A stretch of 64,000 nt of DNA from Prorocentrum cordatum (Eukaryota; Sar; Dinophyceae; Prorocentrales; Prorocentraceae). Made by a program: the position numbers and the translations under genes. The notes under the pieces are model-generated. The model saw only the letters and a program-made list of their open reading frames with translations, did no database searches and was not told the DNA's origin. The stretch is taken from NCBI GenBank assembly GCA_963575745.1, contig CAUYUJ010021176.1:79514-143513 (forward strand). The letters are read 5' to 3'. Positions 8,862-20,446 of the stretch are shown piece after piece (the stretch's first letter is position 1; each line of letters begins with the position of its first letter).

Positions 8862-10948
8862 TTATCGCGGGCGCCCAGTGAATTGCCCTGCGACACCTGC
8901 TCCGAGCTCTGAGACGGCAGGGGCCTTGGCGACAGCCGCTTCGGGATCGTCGGTTCGCTCGAGGTCAGGCTGGCCCCCCTCGCGGATAGACCCGCAGCCC
9001 CCGCCGCCCGTCCCTGCGCTAGCCCTCGGAGGAGACGATGGCTCTGGCCGCCTGGGGGAATGCCATCTCTGCAATGGCCCGCGATGCCGACGACGCCCCC
9101 AGCCCAAGGGAATGCGCGTCTCTGGCCCCCCCGGGGGACGCCGCCCCAATCGTTCCTGATGCCGTAGGCTCCGCGACGGTAGGGGCCTTGGCGAGAGCCG
9201 CTCTGAGATCGGCGGTCCGCGCGAAGATAAGCCGATCTCCCTCGCGGTTCGACCCGAGCCCCCCCCCCTCCGCTCGTCTCCGCAAGCGGCGCCTGGGTCG
9301 AGGTCTCCGCGGCCGGCGCCCCCGAGCCTCCAGCCCACCCCGCCGGGGCCCAGCGGCGCGAACGAAGGGCCCCAGCTTCCCCGCGACCTCCGCCAGCGCC
9401 GTCGCGGCCCTGTCGGGCCCCCCCTCGACTGCGTCTCCTCCGAGGGCGCCCCCGCCAAAGCAAATCCACCGTGGCCCCCCGACTCCCCCTTGACGACCCC
9501 AGGCTGCGTCGCGCGCGCCCGCCGCCAGACGCAGGCGGCGCGCGGGCGGGAGGTCGCGGGCGAAGGGGCCGAGACTGGCGGCAGCTTCAACCTCTGCGGG
9601 GTTCGGCCCACCATCCTTCTGCCCGCGCGCGCCGACGAAGACGCGGGCTCTCCCTGACGCCGAGCGGCCAGGCTGGCCAAACATCACGCAGAGCTCGCCG
9701 ACCACGACAGGCGCCTTGCCCAGGGCGCCGCGGAGCTGCGCGGGCGCGGCGGATCTCCTCGCCCGCCGCCGGCCGCCCCCGCACGTTGGCCACCCGCTTG
9801 ACGGGCGACTGACTTGCAGACGCAGCAGCAGGCTGCGCGCTCGCAGCCGTGCCCCCCTCCTCTCGAAAAAAAACAACTGCTTGGCTGCCGCCTGGGGCTG
9901 GGTCTCCTTCGCTAGTCTCACTCTTCCTGCCCCCGAGGCGGGCCACGCGCTGGCGTTGCTCCTCCATGGCGGCCCGGGCTTTCTCCAGGGCGCCCTTGAA
10001 GGCGCTGGAGAGGGCCGCCTGGATCTCCTTAGCAGCCGTCTGCTTGCGCTGATCCAATTCCTCGCGATCCTCGGTCTCCAGGTCGTAACCGCCCAAATCG
10101 CCCGTGCCGAGGAAGTCGCCCGCCGCGAAGATCTGCTCCAGTTGACGAGATCCCTGCGCCAACTCGCGGACACTGATGGCAGGTGGCGCCGCCGCCCCGC
10201 CGCTGGGGCGGAGTCGACGCGGATCTCAGCCAGAGCCTGGTGCACCTCCGCGCCGGCATGCTGCAGCTGGCGATGCAGTTCAGCGGTGCTGCCGACCAGT
10301 TCCTCGACACCTTTTCAGTTGTCCAGCTTGCCCAACTCTGCACCGAACTTCGTCTCCAAAGCTGCCTGGCGCTGCTCCGCGCTCTGCCATCTCTGGCGGG
10401 CCGTCGGAGCCTGGGGGGGGCGCAGGCGCCCTCGCCGCCAGAGCCCTGTTGCGTTCGGCGCCCTCTGCATCGCCGGCCACGTCGGCCAGAGCGGCCAGCA
10501 CCTTGCACTTGTCGAGGGGCAGAATGGCCACTGGACCAGGCGGAAGAGCTGCCTTGTCGGACGTGTTCGCGTCGGTGCCCGCGCCGCGTCCTCCTCCGCG
10601 GCATCCCCGCCCGAGTTTGCTACCTGTTCCTTCTCCCTCGGCGACTCTGGCTCCGTCGATCTCGGCGGTGCTGCGCCTGGGGAAGCTCCCGCAGCGCTTG
10701 CAGCGCAACGCGCCTTTGGGATTCATGCTGCAGCCACAGGCGGGGCAAACCACCACGTTGGCCTTAGTACTCTGGGTATACCATGTCTCCTCAACGACGA
10801 CGACGACGACGAGGACGACGACAGCGACGGGGACCACGGGCGCAGGCGATGCCGAGCGACGAAGAGGGCGAATGCACATCCAGGCATGGCGTGGGGGCCG
10901 CGGCCTCAAACATTGAGGCATGGTCGCAGTTTTTCTCACGCCAACCAA
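8862..10948 (-). pseudogene. Decayed zinc-ribbon/coiled-coil ORF (retroelement ORF1-like), unit I
   Basis: Minus-strand coding trace with G/C-rich third positions across shifting frames. It opens with a Val-rich run from a GAC/GTC trinucleotide repeat. Next is a four-Cys zinc ribbon, VVCPACGCSMNPKGALRCKRCG in part (C-x2-C-x11-C-x2-C, about 10689-10747). It continues with VAILPLDKCKVLAALADVAG, a helical ARQRWQSAEQRQAALETKF, and a charged coiled-coil segment with EDREELDQRKQTAAKEIQAA and EKARAAMEEQRQRVARLGG (about 9905-10090). The distal part has a tandem internal duplication of about 255 bp (AALAKAPTVAEP and AAVAKAPAVSEL). A zinc ribbon followed by coiled coils resembles ORF1 proteins of dinoflagellate non-LTR elements; that assignment is from memory and tentative. 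Confidence 0.5.
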
Positions 10949-11087
10949 ATCTTATACCTCTTCATGTCTTGTTTTTGGATTCCGGATCTCGGCGCCCAGA
11001 TCTGCGCCCATCTAACTTTGTTTCAGCGCCCGCCTTTTCGTTCCTCCGATTCGGCCTCGCGGAGGGCGCCGCGGGCGGGGCTCGGGG

Positions 11088-11625
11088 GCTAGGCGCAGAG
11101 AGCCACGGCGCGAGGGTCCCGCCCTGGCGCCGGGGGCGCGGGAGGGGGGGATGCGACGCGGAATAAAGCGTTCGTGGCGGAGGGGGCATTGAGCGGGGCC
11201 CCCGCTGGGGCGCTGGGGGAGCGGGGGACTCGGGGCAGATAGGGGGCAAACAAATAAACCGACCTCGCTTTTGACCACCCTCGCTTCCAAAAGATACCTA
11301 GCGATGCCAAACTACGGCCTGTACTGGTCAGGCCGCTTGACGAGGAGGCGCGTGGTATGACTTGGTTTTGTCTGGAAGCGAAAGCGGGGTTGGTAATTCA
11401 CGCTCTGAGCAGAGAGCCGCGGCGCGGGGGCCCCACTCTGGCGCTGGGGGCGCGGGGGGGGGGGGCGACGCGGAATGCAAAGTGTTCGTGGCGGGGGGGG
11501 CAGTGGGCGGGGTTCCTGCCGGGGCGCTGGGGGCGCGGGGGGGCTCGGGGCAGAGAGCCACGGCGCGGGGGCCCCACTCTGGCGCCGGGGGCGCGGGGGA
11601 GGGGGGGACGACTCGGAATCAAATG
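11088..11625. repeat. About 150-bp GC-rich repeats, unit I
   Basis: Two full copies and one partial copy of a segment that begins GCAGAGAGCC(A/G)CGGCGCG, continues through GGCGCCGGGGGCGCGGG and ends with GGGGCGCTGGGGG. Starts are near 11094, 11408 and 11552. Copies 1 and 2 are separated by a non-repeat stretch (11240-11400) with an XbaI-free, AT-richer sequence. Confidence 0.7.
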
Positions 11626-12948
11626 GTCGGAACTCTAGACACCCTGTGCAAGATAATAAAAATGTCGGGGAATAAGGGATCGGGGCGGAGGGGCGCGACG
11701 TGCTGAAATAAAAAGATCGGGGCATAGGGGCGCGCGGGCTGGCGGGCAGGGGGGATGCGGAAAGGGAGTGCGCCGTGCCGAAATAAAAAAGTAGGGGCAG
11801 AGAGATGTGCCGTGCCGAAATAAAAAGTGTCGGGGCGGAAGGCGCGCTGGCTGGCGGGTGGTGGGGGGCGGAGGGGGCGCGCCGCGCCGAAAAAATGGTG
11901 CCGGGGCGGAAGGGTAAATAAAAAGGCTGGGGCTGAGGGGGCGCGCGGGAGGGGGGGGCGTGCCGAAATAGAAAGGTCGTGGCGGAGGGGGCACGCTGGC
12001 TGGTGGACGGGGGGATGCAGGGGAGGGGGGGGCGCGCCGAAATAAAAATGTCGGGGCGGGGGGGCGCGCTGGCTGGCGGGTGGGGGATGCGGAGGGGGCG
12101 CGCCGCGCCGAAAGAAAGTTGTCGGGGCGGACGGGCGCGCCGTGCCGAGATAGAGGGGTCGGGGCGGAGGGGCGCGATGGCTGGCGGGCGAGGGGGGGAA
12201 TGCGGAGGGGGCGTGCCGTGCCGGAAATGAGAAGTCGGGGCGGAGAAGTGCGCCGTGCCAAAATAAAAGTGCCCGGGCGGAGGTCGCGCTGGCTGGCGGG
12301 CGGGGGGGCGCGGGCGGGGCGCGCCGTGCCGAAATAAAAAGGTCGGGGCGGAGGGGTGCGCCGCGCCGAAATAAAGACATCGGGGCGGAGGGGCCGCGCC
12401 GCCAGGGGGGGGCTGCCGGAATAACAAAAAGTCGGGGCGGAGGGGGTGGCTGGCGGGCGGGGGGGATGCGGGGGGGGGGCGCCGTGCCGAAATAAAAAGG
12501 TCGGGGCGGAGGGGGCGCGCTGGCTGGTGGGTGGGGGGATGCGGAGGCGGTGCGCCGTGCCGAAATAAAAGGGTCGGGACGGAGGGATGTGCCGTGCCGA
12601 AATAAACTGATCGGGGCGGAGGGAGCGCGCTGGCTGGTGGGCGGGGGGGATGTGGAGGGGGTGTCCCGTGCCGGAATACATGGGTCGGGGCGGAGGGGTG
12701 TGCCGTGCCGAAATAAAAGGGGTCGGGGCGGAGGGGCGCGCTGGCTGGCGGGTGGGGGGGCGCGGAGGGGGCGTGGAGGGGGTGCGCCGTGCCGAAATAA
12801 AGGGGTTGGGGCGGAGGGGCGCGCCGTGCCGAAATAAAGGGGTCGGGGCGGAGGGGCGCGCTGGCCGGTGGAATGCGTGGGCGATGGAAGGGGTGCCGTG
12901 CCGAAATTAAGTGGTCGGAACTCTAGACACCCTGTGCAATAGAATAAA
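11626..12948. repeat. Large GC-rich minisatellite, unit I
   Basis: Irregular tandem repeats of about 40-110 bp built from three blocks: GGTCGGGGCGGAGGGG, GCGCGCTGGCTGGCGGGCGG and GCGCCGTGCCGAAATAAA. A 26-bp direct repeat starting GTCGGAACTCTAGACACCC sits at both ends (11626 and 12914), each copy followed by an AATAAA. Long Pro/Arg/Ala-rich open frames on the minus strand come from the repeat and are not genes. Confidence 0.9.
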
Positions 12949-14791
12949 CCCGTCGGAAGTCTGGGTTGGGGGCAGCCGAATGATTCCAGACAGACAGGGT
13001 TGTGGTATGGCCCCGTCCGGCGCCCTCCACGCGCGGTCGAGGACAACTCGCTGCCAGCGATGATCCTGGGTAACTCTTGTGCCGAGAAGGCGGCGCTGGA
13101 CAGAAGAAACACTCGACAGCTGACCCTCGAAAACCGGAGGGGAATGGCATCCCACGGAAAAGATGGAACACAAATGGGGGGGCGCGGCTGCGGGCAGCGG
13201 CTTTAAAGACGCCTGCCAGAACTGGTTTTGTACAGGCGCCTGGAAGTGGCGTTTGAAGGACGCCTTCGGTTGACAGAGGCCTAGCGTGGTAGAGGAGTGG
13301 CTGCCGATCGGGAGGTGGCCCTGGAGAAGCCTTCGGCTGGCACACACGTGCACGGTGTACAACACACTGCTCCGCCGCCGGGGGGCGACTGCCGCATGGC
13401 GCCTGGGAAATCTGTGCCCCCACGCGTCACCGCAGGGGTGCCAACCTTCAAGCCGCCAGGGGGCAGGCGCCCCCGACGGTACAAAATGTTATGGTATGAC
13501 AGCTGTCAGGCCGGGCACGTCCCCCACACACAGGCAGAGCTTGGGCGAAAGATAAGACACGCCCCCACAGATACAAGACACATGCTGAACAGACCCAGAA
13601 ACAAAAAGAACCGTCCCCTGACTATTATGTATCACTTGTTGTCTTCGAACTTGCCTCCTCTAGAGGGACACGCCCGGCTCACGAGACAGTGGCTCCCCCG
13701 CTGCGTACTGAGCTGGAGAGGCTCCAACTACACATCGGAGGGGGGGGGGCCATGGGGAAAGCGGCGGCTCTCCCGCCTGGCCCCAAGGCCGCCCCGAGCC
13801 GGAGTCGGTCCCCAGGACCTCCCTCGGGATCCCTCCTTGCAAGGGGCCCAGGGACACGCCAAGACGTGCACGCCAAAACCCCAGGACCCCCCATGGTTTC
13901 CCAGAGGTTCTGGGCTCTCGTCCTCTCCCCCCCACTCCCCATACCTTCCCACACTTTCCTGGGGATCGCCGATGTTGTGTCTGTGTGCTTCTTTTGTACT
14001 CCCCTCCTGACGCCTGGGCCGCGGCGACGGGAGGCCTCCGGGAGGCCCGAGCGAGAACGAAAAAAACCCGAGGTCCGCCGCCGCCTCGACCGCTCTGCGC
14101 CCGTTGCCTCCCTGGCCGCGCGCTGTGGTCCCGTCGTCCTCTGTGGAAGCTGGGCGAGGGCCGGCGAACCCGTGGCTGCTACAATGGTCTTCCCCGAAGA
14201 GAGAAAAACAGACTCGCGGAATCAAGCTCGGCGCACCAAACAGTACACGGGCGGCTTCCCGGAACGAACAAGCACAATTTCCCGGAGCTGCGTTCTAGCA
14301 GCCACGGGTTTTGCCAGCCTTCGCCCGGCTTCTGACACTGGCTGCGCGCTGTGGTCCCATCGTCCTCTCTCCTGCGAGCGCGCCCCAGTGCGGACAAGCT
14401 GGACCTGACCATCGCCGAGTTGCTACCGAGACGGGCGCAGAGGAGAGAACCTCCCTTTCCACGCCCTGGACTTCGACCAGGCTGTTTCTGTTTGATCTCG
14501 GTGTCATCCTTCATTCCTGGAGAAGGAATCAACTGCACAATGATGCAATGTGGGAACATCACGCGGATTTCCTGGACCGGCGCTGGACACCCAGGGACGG
14601 CGCCAGAGGCGCAGCCAGCATGGTCCTGGCACCGATCCAACGAATCCGCGCGGAACAACGAACAGTTGTTCTGCAATTTGCTAGTCCTCGAGGCGGGCTG
14701 ATGTTTTTTCTATGGAGCAGGAGAGCACTACCGCAGGCGTCGCCCGAAGGGGCGTACTTGTCATACCGACGTTTCAAATAATCCAGCATGG
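12949..14791. other. Spacer 3' of gene copy B, unit I
   Basis: About 1.8 kb with no gene I can support. Open frames exist on both strands but none shows a family motif or consistent codon bias. It includes the inverted-repeat element at 14146-14332, and an A6 run on the gene strand about 80 nt past the stop codon (near 14705) that may be a trace of a poly(A) tail. Confidence 0.55.
14146..14332. repeat. 187-bp inverted-repeat element, unit I
   Basis: Ends in inverted repeats of about 35 bp (14146-14180 and 14297-14332). The innermost 14 bp are perfect (AACCCGTGGCTGCT / AGCAGCCACGGGTT) and the rest has about five mismatches. A 25-bp direct repeat, identical but for one base and starting GCGCGCTGTGGTCCC, lies just outside at 14118-14142 and 14344-14368. 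The layout resembles a small non-autonomous DNA element, but 25 bp is long for a target-site duplication. No coding capacity. Confidence 0.6.
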
Positions 14792-16472
14792 TCACGCGAA
14801 GGTTGCCGTTGCAACTGACGACTCGGAGGCCTGGCCACTCGTCACTACTTCTACCAAAGAAATGTGTTTGGTACAAGACGCCGGGGGGGTGGTCACGTCC
14901 TTGTGGTCGTCTTCCCCCAGCAAACCTCCGACGGCAAAACCTGATCGCCCTAAATGCTTCACATACACATTCAAGTACAGGATGCCACGCTCTGTGCGTC
15001 CATGGACGACCTTCAGCTCTACCTGACCAATAGCAACCCATTGCGGAATCGTCGTAACGCTTTGCCGTGCGCCGTAGTGATACCCTCCAACTTGCTTAGC
15101 CTCTGCCCACGAGCCTGTAATGTTCAGTTCTTGAAAATACATATCCGAACAACTTCCGCCCAAGCGGCGCGCATCGGCCTGCACACGAAGCAATGCGTCT
15201 TCAGCGCTCACTCCACGAGGGATGTTTATCAGAACATGTTTGCCCGCCTGCATTAAATCGAACCGCTCGCCATGAACATTTTGAAGGTGGGGATCGCCAG
15301 TGGCAGCCACGCCTCCGGCAACTCCGCCCGCCATAGGAGCTGCGGGAGGAAACGTTGGTTGTGGCGTCGGCCAACCCAAAGGATATGTCGGGCTGGGCGT
15401 CGGGCTAGGCGTCGGGCTAGGCGTCGGGAAAGGCGTCGGGTAGGGCGTCGGGAAAGCGGTCGGGTAAGACGTCGGGAAAGCCGTCGGGTAGGGCGTCGGG
15501 AAGGCCGTCGGGTACGGCGTCGGGAAGGCCGTCGGGTACGGCGTCGGGAAGGCCGTCGGGTACGGCGTCGGGTACGGCGTCGGGAAAGCCGTCGGGTACG
15601 GCGTCGGGAAGGCCGTCGGGTACGGCGTCGGGAAGGCCGTCGGGTACGGCGTCGGGTACGGCGTCGGGTACGGCGTCGGGTTCGGCGTCGGGGCGTCGGG
15701 TACGGCGTCGGGTTCGGCGTCGGGTCGGCGGCGTCGGGTACGGCGTCGGGTTCGGCGTCGGGTTCGGCGTCGGGTACGGCGTCGGCGGCGTCGGCGTCGG
15801 GTTCGGCGTCGGCTTCGGCGTCGGATACGGCGTCGGCGTTACGGCGTCGGGTTCGGCGTCGGGTTCGGCGTTCGGCGTCGGATAAGGCGTCGGGTTCGGC
15901 GTCGGGTTCGGCGTCGGCCTCGGCGTCGGGTACGGTGTCGGCCTCGGCGTCGGGTACGGCGTCGGCCTCGGCGTCGGGTACGGTGTCGGCCTCGGCGTCG
16001 GGTACCGCGTCGGCCACGGCGTCGGCCACGGCGTCGGCCTCGGCGTCGGCCACCGCGTCGGCCACGGCGTCGGCCACGGCGTCGGCCTCGGTGTCGGGTC
16101 AGGCCCTTTCGCCGCCAGAGACCTGTCCAACGACTGCTGATCATCCGCGTCCCGGAAGCCCTTGGAGCTCCTGTCCATCAGCACCTTTGCCGCCGGGGAG
16201 CTGCTGGGGCTGGCCACCCTGCAGAGGCTACACGTTGCAGGGCAGGTCGCCTGCACAGTGCTGCCATACTTCACATCTCCGCAATAAGGCTGCACTTCAG
16301 CACAACCACTGATCGTGACGCCAATGCCGCTGGCCAGCGCAATGATGTGGGCGTCGTCATCTTCACACTTCGACTTGGAACTCACACCTATCGAGGTCGC
16401 AGTGGGTACGCAAATGCTGAGGACGAATGCGACCGCGGACCACACGATCCAAGTTGCCTTCTGGACCGCCAT
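14792..16472 (-). pseudogene. Secreted ShKT/Pro-Thr-Pro/VWD-like protein, copy B, frameshifted
   Basis: Start ATG at 16470-16472. Signal peptide and ShKT-like domain are present with minor changes (QKATWIVW). The Pro-Thr-Pro repeat has irregular spots near 15690-15735, 15781-15800, 15835-15845 and 15868-15890, where 12-bp units are cut short. The locus is 14 bp shorter than copies C and D, so the net frame changes: the starting frame ends at 15417, and the VWD-like domain (14792-15379) stands in another frame. As written, the product would be about 350 residues without the VWD-like part. The cluster of truncated units may instead be an assembly error in a hard repeat. Confidence 0.8.
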
Positions 16473-16582
16473 CCCAAGGAACAGAAATGAAAGGACCCGC
16501 AAGCCAAATGTTTTCGCGCGTGTGTGTATCTAGATTACGGACAAGATGAAGGTTGCTCGAAATCTGCCGAAACCGGGATGCA

Positions 16583-16595
16583 TTGAGCCAAAATG
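16583..16595 (-). other. Relict spliced-leader match, copy B
   Basis: The same 13-mer lies 111 nt upstream of the copy B ATG. A pyrimidine-rich GGTTTCGGCAG just downstream could act as a trans-splice acceptor. Confidence 0.55.
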
Positions 16596-16960
16596 ACAAG
16601 GGATCGAGGCGGGCTGTTGTTGGGCGCAAGATGGGTCCATCACAAAGTCCGCTGAAGCGGAAGACGGTCCACGGTTGGGGGGAGACGTCGAAGATGCGGG
16701 TGTCCACCTTATCTGTGTATATATACACATACATCATATGTGTATGTATGAGATAACGCGTTTCACGGACGCTTGCCTTGGGAACATTCGGCCGGCGCCA
16801 GCGGCCGCCAGCAACGCCGACGGCGGGGACGCAGCGACGATGACCCGAGGCAGCCCAGAGGGGGGGGGTTCAAGCCCCCCCCCCTGGCGCCGGCGCCGGT
16901 GCCGGCGGCGGCCAGCAGCGCCATCGCTGGCGCCGGCGCCGGCGGGGGCGCAGCGACGAT

Positions 16961-17521
16961 AACCACCACTACCACCACCACCGCCACCACTACCACCACC
17001 ACCACCAACCCACCACACAACCACCACCACAACCACAGCCAACACAACCACCACAAGCACCATCACCACAACGCACCATCACCACAACCACCACCACAGA
17101 AAACACACTACAACTACCACCACCAGCACAATCTACCACGCCACCACCACCACCGCCACAACCACCACCACTACCAGCAGCACGACCCACCAGCACCACA
17201 AACCACCACACCACCACCACCATCACCGCAACCACCACCAGCACCACCTTCACAAACCACCACCACCACAACCCACCACCACCACCACCACAAACCACCA
17301 CAACATCCCCACAATACCACCACCACCACCACAACCCACCACCACCACCACAAACCACCACCAAACAACCACCACACCACCACCACCACCACCACCCACC
17401 ACCATAACCACCACCACCACAACAAACCACCACACCACCACCACAACCACAACCACCACCATCGCCACCACCACCACCGCCACCACCACCAACACCACAA
17501 CCCATCACCACCACCACCACC
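16961..17521. repeat. CCA/CAC trinucleotide block, unit II
   Basis: 561 bp; one extra base near 17098 (CACAGAAAAC instead of CACAAAAAC) relative to the other units. Confidence 0.9.
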
Positions 17522-17693
17522 GTCGTCCTCGTCGACGCTCCCCGCCGCCCCCGCCCGCCGCCGCAGGCGCCGGCGCCGGCCCAAAACAAAACATCGTCGC
17601 CCCCGCCGCCGCCGCCAGCCGAGGAGAAGGAGAGGGGAAACGTAGGGGGGTCTCGTGCCCCCCCCCGTCCAAGCGACCACGGACCGCGATTTT

Positions 17694-18281
17694 CGTATGT
17701 ATGTATGCATACATGTATGTTTGCGTGTGTATGTGTACGCATGTATGTGTGTAGGTGGATAGGTCGATGGGCAATACGATATGTATGTATGTACGGATGT
17801 ATGTGGCATACATGTATGATTGAATGATTGCATGTGTATGTATGAATACATGGTTGCATTAATGTGTGTGTGCATGTATGTGTTTATGGGGATATTCACG
17901 TAATCGTGTGTTTGTAAATCACACATGTAACGTATGTACTGTATGAAGTGGATGTATGATATTGTGTATATGTGAATGGATGGATGTACGGGCGTACGTA
18001 GGTTTATACGTATGTAAAAGGCCGCGTGTGTATGTGTACGTATATACGCACGCACGGTCGCGCGTACGTACATACGTACGTATGTGTGTACGTGTATGGC
18101 TATGAACGTTTGCATGTACGAACGTATGTATGTATGCATGTATGCCTAATAAGGAGGCCGGCAGGCATGCGTGTATATATGTCTGTATGCATGGATGTGT
18201 CTACATGTATTCATGTATGTATGCCTGCATGAATGTATGTATGTGCATGCATATGTATGCGTATATGCGTATGTATGCATA
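17694..18281. repeat. TATG/TACG alternating repeat tract, unit II
   Basis: Counterpart tract with scattered substitutions (for example GTGTCTACATG near 18198). Confidence 0.88.
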
Positions 18282-19920
18282 CTTGCTTGTGCGCAAATGC
18301 ACCAACGCTCCGAACATTTATTCCGGTCTGAGAGGCACGGCGCCGCGCGAATGCAACGCAAACGTTGCGCTGGAAGGGCGCGGCAATTCATGTCCCCTGG
18401 ACAGGCGAGAACAGCCGCGCCCCCGTGCGAACCCCGATCCCGCGCGGGGCGCACTCCCGCTGACAATGGTTCCCCTGGGAAGCCGTTTCTTGCGCGGGAA
18501 GTCCTGGGCGGTCTGCCCATCGGCGGTTCCTTCGGACGATGCCCATCGGCGGTTCCTTTGGACAAAGAAACCGTTTGTCATGGGATGTTCCAGGCGATTT
18601 GCCCACTTTCGGTTTCTTCGGAGCGGGCCCGAAGACCTCGACTCGAGAAGTACGTTTTTGCAAAGAGACCCAAGCGGTTTGCACACATCCGGGTCGTTCG
18701 AACAGGGCCCGGATTTTTTGTTGGTGGGATTTGGCCACTTTCAGGTCGGCCGATAAACTGTTCGGGTCGTCGCATGACCGGGCCCGAAAATTTTTTTCGA
18801 GTGCTCATTTTCGGGTCAATACACCGTTTGGGATTAAACATTTCAAATTGGGACGGGGAACCCGATCCCGCGACCCTGGGCGGGGGCAAGGCTCTGCCCT
18901 TGCATTGTGCTGGGCCCTTCCGGCCAAACGGGGCGCTGGGTTGCCCGTCGGCGCGCCGACTATGCCCTCGCGACATCGCCCCCGTCCACCATCGGGCCCC
19001 GCGAGTCGTATCCTGCGCGCGCCACCCCAGATGGCCGCGGCGAGCACGGTGGCGAAATTGGGGGAACCTTCGGATCGGCGCAGTATGTATGTTTGTATAC
19101 ATTACAAACTAGAGCCATGCGCGCGCTTCACGCGCGCTTAGGCTCCGTCGTGCCAATCAGCGGATAGGCACGCACACCACCCAACCAAAATCGCCACGCG
19201 GGAACACCATCGCAAACGTGAACACACACAGTTTATTCCTTCACCGTGCCGCCGGGCACGGGACGAGCGTGTCCCAAATCCCCTGAGCCTCAATCCTCGA
19301 TCAAGAGGGCTCGTGAAGGGCCCGGATTCCAAAATTGCAGATCTCCATGGGTTTGCCGAAAGTTGGAAGGGGTCGGGAGGCCCAACCAGCAGCTTCGCCT
19401 AAGGCGAAGCCCAGATCCAACTCTGTTGTACCGCAGCAGCGATGGCCCCAGAAGTAGAATATCGTCGCGGGAACGACGGGCCATCTCCAGCGAAAATGCT
19501 TTCGGTCTCGATAGCAAGCGGCGCGCCCCCCAACGAGGTGCAGTCGTATCTTGGCGGTCGGCCGGCCACGGACAGACGCTCGCTATCTCGCTTTTGCCCC
19601 AGCCCCCTTTATTGGAGTCGGGGGGGGTGCGATGCGTCAGTCCGCCGCCCGCTAAAGGCAACACTAAAGGCAGTCGCTACAGGCAAACTCAAATGGAAAG
19701 TGAACCCGCGCGCAAGTACCCCTGCGCGCAACTTGCCTTGCGAGCAAATCGTTCTGCAAACGAATACTCGCCAGGCGGCCTCAAACGGCGCTGTCTGGCC
19801 AGCCCGGCATGGAGTATGACGCTTTAAGTCGCGCGTGAAGGATTGCGTTCCTCTCGTGACCTGTGAGAGCATACTTACGCAGGCCGCGGGATTTTCCTCT
19901 TGAGCCCCACATGTCGGAAG
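18282..19920. other. Spacer, unit II counterpart
   Basis: Same content as 2633-4265. Near 18535-18570 one short repeat is rearranged, and the GGACGCAAAACCTATG segment present in the other units is missing near 18722. The GCTTCGCCT inverted repeat is at 19392-19410. Confidence 0.6.
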
Positions 19921-20178
19921 CCACCCCCTCCTCCTCCCACCTCCTCCCTCCTCCTCCCACCTCCTCCCTCCTCCTCCTTCCTCTTTCGTCCGTCTGCCTC
20001 CCTCCTCTCTCCTCCCTCCTCCTCCTCCTCCTCCTCCTCATCCTCCTCCTCTTTTTCCTCGTCCTTCCTCCTCCCCCCCTCTCTTCCCTGATTGTTCCTC
20101 CTCTCTTCCCCCTTGCGCCCCCTCTGTTCCCATCCCACCTCCTCGCGCCTCTTCCCTCATATTTCCCCTCTTCATCCT
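19921..20178. repeat. CCTCCT polypyrimidine tract, unit II
   Basis: Essentially the same length and sequence as in unit I. Confidence 0.85.
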
Positions 20179-20446
20179 GGGAAGAACCCCCATCCCCCGT
20201 AGAATCATAGCATTGGTCTGCAGATTCACAACTCCGTGGATAGCATGCTGCATCACTTGCGGTGCTCCGCGGATCCCATTTCCCCTGGGTCCCGGATGTT
20301 AATTATTATTATATAGTTATTCCCGGGAAATAAATGGATCCATCGTTTTTTTCATACACAAGAAACTGGGTCCGCGCAACACAGAAATATGATCCACGAA
20401 ACTCCCCCACACCCGAAAAGGGATCACATTGGACCCATTGGTGTTC

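Larger units (their letters stand above)
816..16472. repeat. Tandem unit I (15,657 bp)
   Basis: First full unit of the head-to-tail array, counted from just upstream of the copy A start codon to the copy B start codon. Order, internal repeats and inter-gene DNA match units II-IV almost base for base. It differs in having 11 rather than 15 repeats in the CGAACGACTCACACC minisatellite and in its shortened, frameshifted gene (copy B). Confidence 0.95.

Noticed and set aside
9716-11092. 458-codon open frame on the plus strand, and similar long frames in 24.6-26.9, 41.4-42.9 and 58.4-60.6 kb
   Set aside because: Antisense of the GC3-rich zinc-ribbon ORF; stops are rare by base composition and no domain or coherent composition is seen.
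11619-13112. Long Pro/Arg/Ala/Phe-rich minus-strand frames over the large minisatellite
   Set aside because: Every frame follows the repeat and breaks differently in each unit; no start or motif supports a gene.
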